DNA from: Salegentibacter agarivorans
GTDB taxonomy: Bacteria; Bacteroidota; Bacteroidia; Flavobacteriales; Flavobacteriaceae
Direction: 5' to 3'
Assembly: GCF_900113135.1 (NCBI RefSeq)
Contig: NZ_FOOH01000002.1
Location: 124,001-188,000 of the forward strand
Length of the DNA: 64,000 nucleotides
The position numbers and the translations under genes were made by a program. Shown piece after piece: positions 59,520 to 64,000 of the stretch. Position 1 is the stretch's first letter. Every line of letters begins with the position of its first letter. Below the pieces are notes generated by a model. That model saw only the letters and a list, made by a program, of their open reading frames with translations, was not told where the DNA came from and did not search any database.

Positions 59520-59648
59520 GAGGCTGCTTGAAAGATCTATTTCCGTCAAGCTGAACTCGTTTTAGCTTCTAATATGAAATTAATTATAATCATGTTAGAT
59601 TCTGAAACGAGTTCAGGATGACGGGTTAAAAACTTTCAAACAGCCTTC
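59520..59648. repeat. Dispersed palindromic repeat, copy C (MITE-like)
   Basis: About 129 bp in the same orientation as copy A. Terminal arms are GAGGCTGCTTGAAAG and, on the other strand, GAAGGCTGTTTGAAAG. Internal parts read CGTCAAGCTGAACTCGTTTT and TTCTGAAACGAGTTCAGGATGA. It fills the gap between two convergent genes. Confidence 0.78.
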
Positions 59649-59683
59649 TTTCTTATTCAATTATAGTAAACTACCTCGATAAA

Positions 59684-60196
59684 TTACATCGAGTCTTCAG
59701 AATCTTCACCGGAAGATTGAGCAATTACATCCTTAATAGATTGATGCCCTTTTTCAATCCCATCGTGTTCCGATTTGATTTCGTCCTGTTCACTCATAAT
59801 ACGTTCGTGAGTTTTTTGCATTTCGTCAAGTTGCGCTTTTTTCTCATCGGTGCTTAAAGAACCGTATTCTTTATTAAGCTCGTTATGACTTCTAATCATT
59901 TCTTCGTGAGAAGCCAGGGTAACCTGGTGGTCTCTAATTTGCCCTTCAAGCTCTGCCAGTTTTTCTAATTGGGTAGAATCTTCCAATTGTTCGAGTCCGC
60001 GTAATTCCTGTGATACCTGGTTATGATTGTTCATTAATTCCTGGTGCTTTTGCCTAAGCTCTTCGTGGGTACTCACAATACTATCATTGGCCTTTGTTAA
60101 TTCCTGTTGTTGCTTTTCCAAATCCTTATTGGCATTATCGTTACAACTTGTAAAACCTATAGCTACAAGGGCTAAAATCATTACAAAATTTCTCAT
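59684..60196 (-). CDS. Coiled-coil lipoprotein with histidines in heptad register
   Basis: A 170-residue lipoprotein: signal peptide with lipobox GFTSC (Cys18), then an almost uninterrupted coiled coil. Histidines recur exactly every seven residues in three blocks: H44, H51, H58; H90, H97, H104; and H130, (Q137), H144, H151. The units look like T/S-H-E-E-L or x-H-x-x-x. It should be attached to a membrane, probably as a periplasmic or surface fibre. I do not recognise a named family. A metal-binding stripe or a packing register for an oligomer are both possible. Confidence 0.78.
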   Translation of the reverse strand: MRNFVMILALVAIGFTSCNDNANKDLEKQQQELTKANDSIVSTHEELRQKHQELMNNHNQVSQELRGLEQLEDSTQLEKLAELEGQIRDHQVTLASHEEMIRSHNELNKEYGSLSTDEKKAQLDEMQKTHERIMSEQDEIKSEHDGIEKGHQSIKDVIAQSSGEDSEDSM

Positions 60197-60609
60197 ACTC
60201 TTAGTTTTTTGGTTTAAGTAATCTAAATTATAAAAAAGGAGAGGAGATAATTTTAATTTGCTGTTAAATAAATGAGGATAATTTATTTGATAAGAGGATG
60301 GAGCGGATCTTACTAAAGATTTATTTTTAAACCTGGTTGTATAGAGTGCGATAATTTAAAAGTGTGTATGCCATTTTTGAAAGGGAAGTAGTGGCACCGC
60401 TAGCTTTTTTATGGGTGTAGGCTAATGATTACTCAATGGTTAGTATAGTAATAAATTCTTATATTTAGTACTTTAAGTAATCAGTGATGCAGCATTAATA
60501 ATACATTGAACAAAATTGTTTCTGTAAATTCATTTTGTCTCTAGTACTTATCTAGATGTTTAAGTTTATTAAAATTTAATAAACTGTTTCCAAAACTCAC
60601 CGTTAAAAT
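60197..60609. other. Intergenic region upstream of the histidine kinase
   Basis: About 410 bp without a gene that I can support. Frames are short and interrupted on both strands. The last 100 bp could hold the kinase promoter; TCATTTTG near 60530 is a one-mismatch -7 box with a TTG about 17 bp upstream. Confidence 0.55.
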
Positions 60610-62574
60610 ATGGATTACCCCTTTTTTTCAGGATTAATACAAAACGTAGCATTGCTTTTGGTTTTCAGTTTTTTATATGCCACAAAGTGGATTGATTCTA
60701 CCCATTCTAAAAAATTACTCCCCAATGTTTTTGCAGGTATTATTGTTGGGGGCATTGGGGTTCTCCTAATGTTTACGCCCTGGACGTATCAACCAGGACA
60801 TTATTTTGATCTACGAACAATTTTATTGGCAATAGCCGGCTTATACCTTGGAGCTGTACCCACCATTATTGCCATTTTAATTATAGCAGCTTACCGCTTG
60901 TATCTTGGTGGGGATTATGTAATAGCAGGAGTTGGCCTCATTATAATTTCGGGTTTGTTAGGTATTGGGTGGAAATATTTTCAACAAAGGCTAGGGGTCA
61001 AAAACAGCATAGTATCTTTATATCTTTTGGGTGTGATAGTGCACGTGTGTATGTTAATTCTGCCCATATTTATACCTATAGAGGGGGCTCTGGCTCTTGT
61101 AGAGTTTATGGCTTTGCCTATTTTAATTATATACCCAGTTATCACCGTACTTCTTGGACTGTTAATGAACCGGCAATTAAAAGTTTGGAGAAACCGAAAA
61201 GAAAAAGATAGGTTATATGAATCTGAGCAGCGATTTACTAAAATGATGCTGGACATTAATATGGTTTTTATAAATCTTGATATCGACAGCAAGATCATTT
61301 TTTGTAATGACTATTTACTTTCAATTACCGGGTATACCGAGGAAGAGCTTATTGGCAAAAACACTGTTGATATTTTTGTGCCTGAAGATGAAAAAGAAAC
61401 TACGGAAAAAGGTCTTAAAGAATTATTTGAAAATAACAGAAGCCTACATCATTTTGAAAGTAAGATACTCACAAAAGACAATAAAGAACTTTATATCTCC
61501 TGGTACAATTCGGTAATTACCGATGACTACGGAAAAATAAAGGGTATAGCCAGTTTAGGAGAGAATATTACAGAGAAAAAAGCCACACTCAATAATCTAA
61601 AAGAAGCAAAGGAAAAAGCAGAAGAGAGTAATCGCTTAAAAAGTGTTTTTCTACAAAATATAAGTCACGAAATTCGTACTCCTATTAATGCAATTATGGG
61701 TACTATAGACCTATTGAAAGAATCATCGGAGAAAGAGGTTCGTGAAAAGTATTATGAAGTATTACGATTAAGTGGTACGAGATTACTCTCTACTATCAAT
61801 GATCTAATAGATATTTCCCAGGTGGAAACCCGGCAAATAAAGGTCAATAAATCTAACTTTAATCTTTCTGAAATAATAGCGAATCACCTAAATGTGGCGA
61901 CGCCTATAGCTGGTAAAAAGAATAACAAAATAGTATGTACCAGCAAATATCTTCATACCAATACCATGCTTTATACCGATAAAAATATGCTTACCAGCAT
62001 TTTTATCAATTTGTTGAGTAATGCTAATAAGTTTACTGCAGACGGAATTATTGAATTTGGAAGTTTAGATGAACACGGTAATATTGTTTTTTATGTAAAA
62101 GATAATGGTATAGGAATTCCGGAAAACCGAATTGATGTTATTTTCGATCGGTTTGTACAGGCAGATTCGAGTTTAAGTCGCCCACACGAAGGTTCTGGTT
62201 TGGGCTTATCAATAGCCAAAGCTTATGCCGAAATGCTTGGGGGTAATATATGGGTAGAATCTGAAGAAGATAAAGGCAGCACCTTCTATTTTAGCATTCC
62301 TAAAGATGAAGTCACTACCACAACAACCCATACCAATAAAGAGAATAACGAAATAACCCAGCTACCAAACCATAAGATTTTAATTGCTGAAGATGATAAA
62401 TTGAATTATTTAATTCTGAAAAAGATCGTCGAAAATATGGGGGTAACCAATATTCTACATGCAGAAAATGGTTTAGAAGCAGTTGAAATGGTTAAAAAAG
62501 ATACTGAAATCTCTTTGGTGCTCATGGACATAAAAATGCCAAAAATGAGTGGCGAAGAAGCAATTCAAAAATAA
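60610..62574 (+). CDS. Hybrid sensor histidine kinase, receiver domain cut by a frameshift
   Basis: A 654-residue membrane sensor. It has about six N-terminal helices resembling a 5TM-LYT-type input (about 5-190), a PAS domain (about 205-325 with ITGYTEEELIGKNTVDIF), a HisKA domain with the phospho-acceptor H353 in ISHEIRTPINAIMG, an HATPase domain with N, G1 and G2 boxes (LLSNANKF, VKDNGIGIP, GSGLGLSIAKAYAEMLGG), and a receiver start with acidic pair in LIAEDDKLN and D640 in LVLMDIKMPKMSG. The frame stops at TAA 62572-62574 inside the receiver. The rest of that domain is out of frame just after it (62575-62744). Confidence 0.9.
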   Translation: MDYPFFSGLIQNVALLLVFSFLYATKWIDSTHSKKLLPNVFAGIIVGGIGVLLMFTPWTYQPGHYFDLRTILLAIAGLYLGAVPTIIAILIIAAYRLYLGGDYVIAGVGLIIISGLLGIGWKYFQQRLGVKNSIVSLYLLGVIVHVCMLILPIFIPIEGALALVEFMALPILIIYPVITVLLGLLMNRQLKVWRNRKEKDRLYESEQRFTKMMLDINMVFINLDIDSKIIFCNDYLLSITGYTEEELIGKNTVDIFVPEDEKETTEKGLKELFENNRSLHHFESKILTKDNKELYISWYNSVITDDYGKIKGIASLGENITEKKATLNNLKEAKEKAEESNRLKSVFLQNISHEIRTPINAIMGTIDLLKESSEKEVREKYYEVLRLSGTRLLSTINDLIDISQVETRQIKVNKSNFNLSEIIANHLNVATPIAGKKNNKIVCTSKYLHTNTMLYTDKNMLTSIFINLLSNANKFTADGIIEFGSLDEHGNIVFYVKDNGIGIPENRIDVIFDRFVQADSSLSRPHEGSGLGLSIAKAYAEMLGGNIWVESEEDKGSTFYFSIPKDEVTTTTTHTNKENNEITQLPNHKILIAEDDKLNYLILKKIVENMGVTNILHAENGLEAVEMVKKDTEISLVLMDIKMPKMSGEEAIQK

Positions 62575-62744
62575 GAATTTTTAATCCAACTATTCCTATT
62601 ATTGCCCAAACGGCATTCGCCATGCCTAATGACAGGGACAAGTTTATTGAGATTGGGAGTAATGATTATATTCCAAAGCCAATTGATAAAAACGAATTGA
62701 AGCGACTTTTGAAAAAATATCTTCCAGCTCACAGTACGATATGA
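62575..62744 (+). pseudogene. Out-of-frame C-terminal part of the receiver domain
   Basis: After the stop at 62574, the +1 frame carries on as a receiver domain: IRIFNPTIPIIAQTAFAMP (conserved Thr in QTA), then FIEIGSNDYIPKPIDKNEL (conserved Lys in PKP) and a last helix to a TGA at 62744. An A-run of five at 62567-62571 would need one extra A to join it to the kinase frame. This is a frameshift, either biological, programmed or a sequencing artefact. Confidence 0.82.
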
Positions 62745-62764
62745 CTAATAGATATAAAAAAGAA

Positions 62765-62796
<32 letters not shown>

Positions 62797-62826
62797 TAGA
62801 GCTGAAACTTATCTTTCATTTAGAAC

Positions 62827-63318
62827 CTACTCCTCTTCTTCTAACTCACTTAACCTTCCCTGGTAAGATATAAACGAACGCTGGCTGCTATTCACCCTGG
62901 TATTTACATCTCCTTCAGGAAAAATATTTATTGAAAAATCCAGATTCTCAGTATCCTGGTCGGTAGAAAATTTTATTATTTGGGAATTATTCTTTCCGCT
63001 GCTAATTTCAAAATCCTGTAACGGGCCGTTATAAATTATGCCGCCTTCATTATTATAACCACCGCCAGAAAAACGTTCACCAAAAAATGGCAGAAATAAA
63101 TTCACAGAATCTTTTTTAAAGCGTATAAAATTAGTATTTCCTATCAGGTTAATTCTACCACCAGACATCGGGTTGAGCCAATCGTGCTCAATTTCAAATT
63201 CCATGCTTTCAATTAAAGCTTTGGTTTCAGCAATTTTAGTAGTATCAGCACTACTACCACAACTTTGCAGTACAATTAGAGCAAAAATAATAGTTAAATA
63301 TTTGATTTTAAGGTTCAT
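62827..63318 (-). CDS. DUF4251 family lipoprotein
   Basis: A 163-residue lipoprotein. Signal peptide with lipobox LQSCGSS (Cys about 20) precedes a mature domain of the DUF4251 type: ALIESMEFEIEHDWLNPMSGGRINLIGNTNFIRF, then LPFFGERFSGGGYNNEGGIIYNGP, and a C-terminal DVNTRVNSSQRSFISYQGRL. The family is beta-rich and found in Bacteroidota only, role unknown. The frame opens at a TTG two codons earlier, but the ATG at 63318 gives a normal lipoprotein start. Confidence 0.85.
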   Translation of the reverse strand: MNLKIKYLTIIFALIVLQSCGSSADTTKIAETKALIESMEFEIEHDWLNPMSGGRINLIGNTNFIRFKKDSVNLFLPFFGERFSGGGYNNEGGIIYNGPLQDFEISSGKNNSQIIKFSTDQDTENLDFSINIFPEGDVNTRVNSSQRSFISYQGRLSELEEEE

Positions 63319-63569
63319 AATCAACTTTATAAGATTCTTAGCTTAAGATACAATCTTTAACTTTTTATTACTCTTAAAAGACTTTTAAATTCGTAGTTCA
63401 CAAATTTTTCCAAGCTATTTTATTGATAAATATAGTTCTAATTTATCTTCAACTAAAAAATAAGTTTATGCACTTAAAAATATTCTTAAACCTTTGCTAA
63501 GAATCACTTAATTGATTTGGGTACTTAGAGAATTATGGGTTTATTGGTACTACTAAAATAAACTTATTT

Positions 63570-63875
63570 ATGGAAGCAATATATCAGTTCGTAAAACTCG
63601 ATAAAAGCGAATCACTACAGGAGTTCGCTCAAAAAAAATTAGATAAACTGGAGAATAAATATGACTGGATCGTGAAAGCCCAGGTGTATTTTAAAAAGGA
63701 AGAAGTCCAGGATCCTAAAGGTTATATTTGTAATATTAAATTGAGTGCTCCCGGGCCTCAAATTTTTGCCGAATCTAACGAAAACTCTTTTGAAGCTGCA
63801 ACCTCTGAAACTATTAGAGATTTGGAACGGCAGTTATCAAAAAGAAAAGGCCAAATGAAAACACATTCAAACTAA
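63570..63875 (+). CDS. HPF/RaiA family ribosome-associated factor
   Basis: A 101-residue single-domain protein of the HPF/RaiA (sigma-54 modulation) family, which binds the 30S subunit and holds ribosomes inactive in stationary phase. It has the beta-alpha-beta-beta-beta-alpha pattern with FVKLDKSESLQEFAQKKLDKLENKYDWIVKAQVYFKKE, GYICNIKLSAPGP and a last helix FEAATSETIRDLERQLSKRKG. It lacks the C-terminal dimerisation domain of long HPF, so it should act as a short form. Ends at a strong terminator. Confidence 0.9.
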   Translation: MEAIYQFVKLDKSESLQEFAQKKLDKLENKYDWIVKAQVYFKKEEVQDPKGYICNIKLSAPGPQIFAESNENSFEAATSETIRDLERQLSKRKGQMKTHSN

Positions 63876-63898
63876 GAATATTTTCAGTTTAATTCATA

Positions 63899-63933
63899 AA
63901 AAACCCTGATGTAACTCACATCAGGGTTTTTTT
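63899..63933. terminator. Terminator after the HPF/RaiA gene
   Basis: Stem AAAACCCTGATGT with ACATCAGGGTTTT, five-base loop, T-run after it. An opposite A-run makes it work in both directions. The last 66 bp of the window after it hold no gene that can be called. Confidence 0.85.
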
Positions 63934-64000
63934 CGTCCTACAATTGTTTCAGAAACCAGGTAGATAATAATCAGAATATCCAGAAGTGAATTCGGGAATA

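Noticed and set aside
63949-64000. A possible C-terminus of a minus-strand gene at the right edge
   Set aside because: Two different frames could be read (one ends PGF, the other runs into the hairpin) and neither is long enough to judge.

Overview
The window looks like chromosome from an AT-rich marine Flavobacteriaceae (Bacteroidota; something near Salegentibacter, Gramella or Zunongwangia is plausible, but the genus is inferred only from gene content). The reasons are a T9SS type-B sorted surface protein, a fused ccoNO oxidase gene with a one-haem CcoP, Bacteroidota-type promoters (TAnnTTTG boxes close to start codons), signal peptides ending in KAQ-like junctions, and dispersed repeats whose translation gives the ILNLFQD string often seen in this phylum. 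I saw no rRNA, tRNA, CRISPR array, prophage or transposase gene. The region reads as core genome with a few accessory spots.

Layout. 1-5.9 kb: mostly minus-strand housekeeping genes (GlcG/HbpS-like protein, NYN RNase with OST-HTH, archaeo-eukaryotic release-factor homologue, CDF metal transporter, DUF1853, AI-2E-type permease). 5.9-6.4 kb: an SRPBCC (AHSA1-like) gene broken by one amber codon. 6.7-16.9 kb: anaerobic haem gene hemN faces a complete cbb3 oxidase locus read leftward (ccoI-ccoS-ccoNO-ccoQ-ccoP-ccoG-ccoH-TauE-like), ending in a 44-residue membrane protein. 17-20.8 kb: NhaA, CorA and a lactonase. 20.9-24.8 kb: a tight three-gene cassette (DUF1704 metallopeptidase, ATP-grasp ligase, aspartoacylase-like hydrolase). 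25-32.4 kb: EEP hydrolase, MscS channel, DUF3817, galE, a YqaE/Pmp3 protein, DUF1206, a VTT protein, a hypothetical protein and an SDR. 32.6-35.1 kb: an arsenic operon (arsR-acr3-arsO) with a candidate operator. 35.2-43.3 kb: SDR, MDR reductase, FUSC plus DUF6155, T9SS protein, MFS. 43.4-49.2 kb: cysteine synthesis (cysE-cysM), Crp/Fnr regulator, SF2 helicase, DoxX-like protein. 49.3-54 kb: large catalase and PBP1A. 54.1-54.6 kb: a cluster of three tiny basic-peptide ORFs with its own terminator and an upstream palindrome. 54.7-64 kb: SdiA-regulated-like propeller, VTT protein, an RNA-handling group (cold-shock protein, DEAD-box helicase with a DbpA-type tail, VF530), J-domain/KTSC protein, a histidine-heptad lipoprotein, a hybrid histidine kinase frameshifted in its receiver domain, a DUF4251 lipoprotein and a short HPF/RaiA factor.

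How it works together. The strongest functional unit is microaerobic respiration: cbb3 structural genes, copper loading (CcoI, TauE-like protein, CcoG, CcoH) and oxygen-independent haem synthesis (HemN). Stress handling is spread through the rest: catalase, arsenite export, Na+/H+ antiport, mechanosensitive release, cold-shock RNA remodelling and ribosome hibernation. The least explained and most interesting parts are the tiny-peptide cluster at 54.16-54.51 kb, the DUF1704/ATP-grasp/aspartoacylase cassette, three copies of a roughly 130-bp palindromic mobile-like repeat, and a recurrent intergenic palindrome with core CTCGATTATCGAGTAAA.

Limits: all assignments are from reading the sequence. 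No database search, folding or comparative genomics was run.
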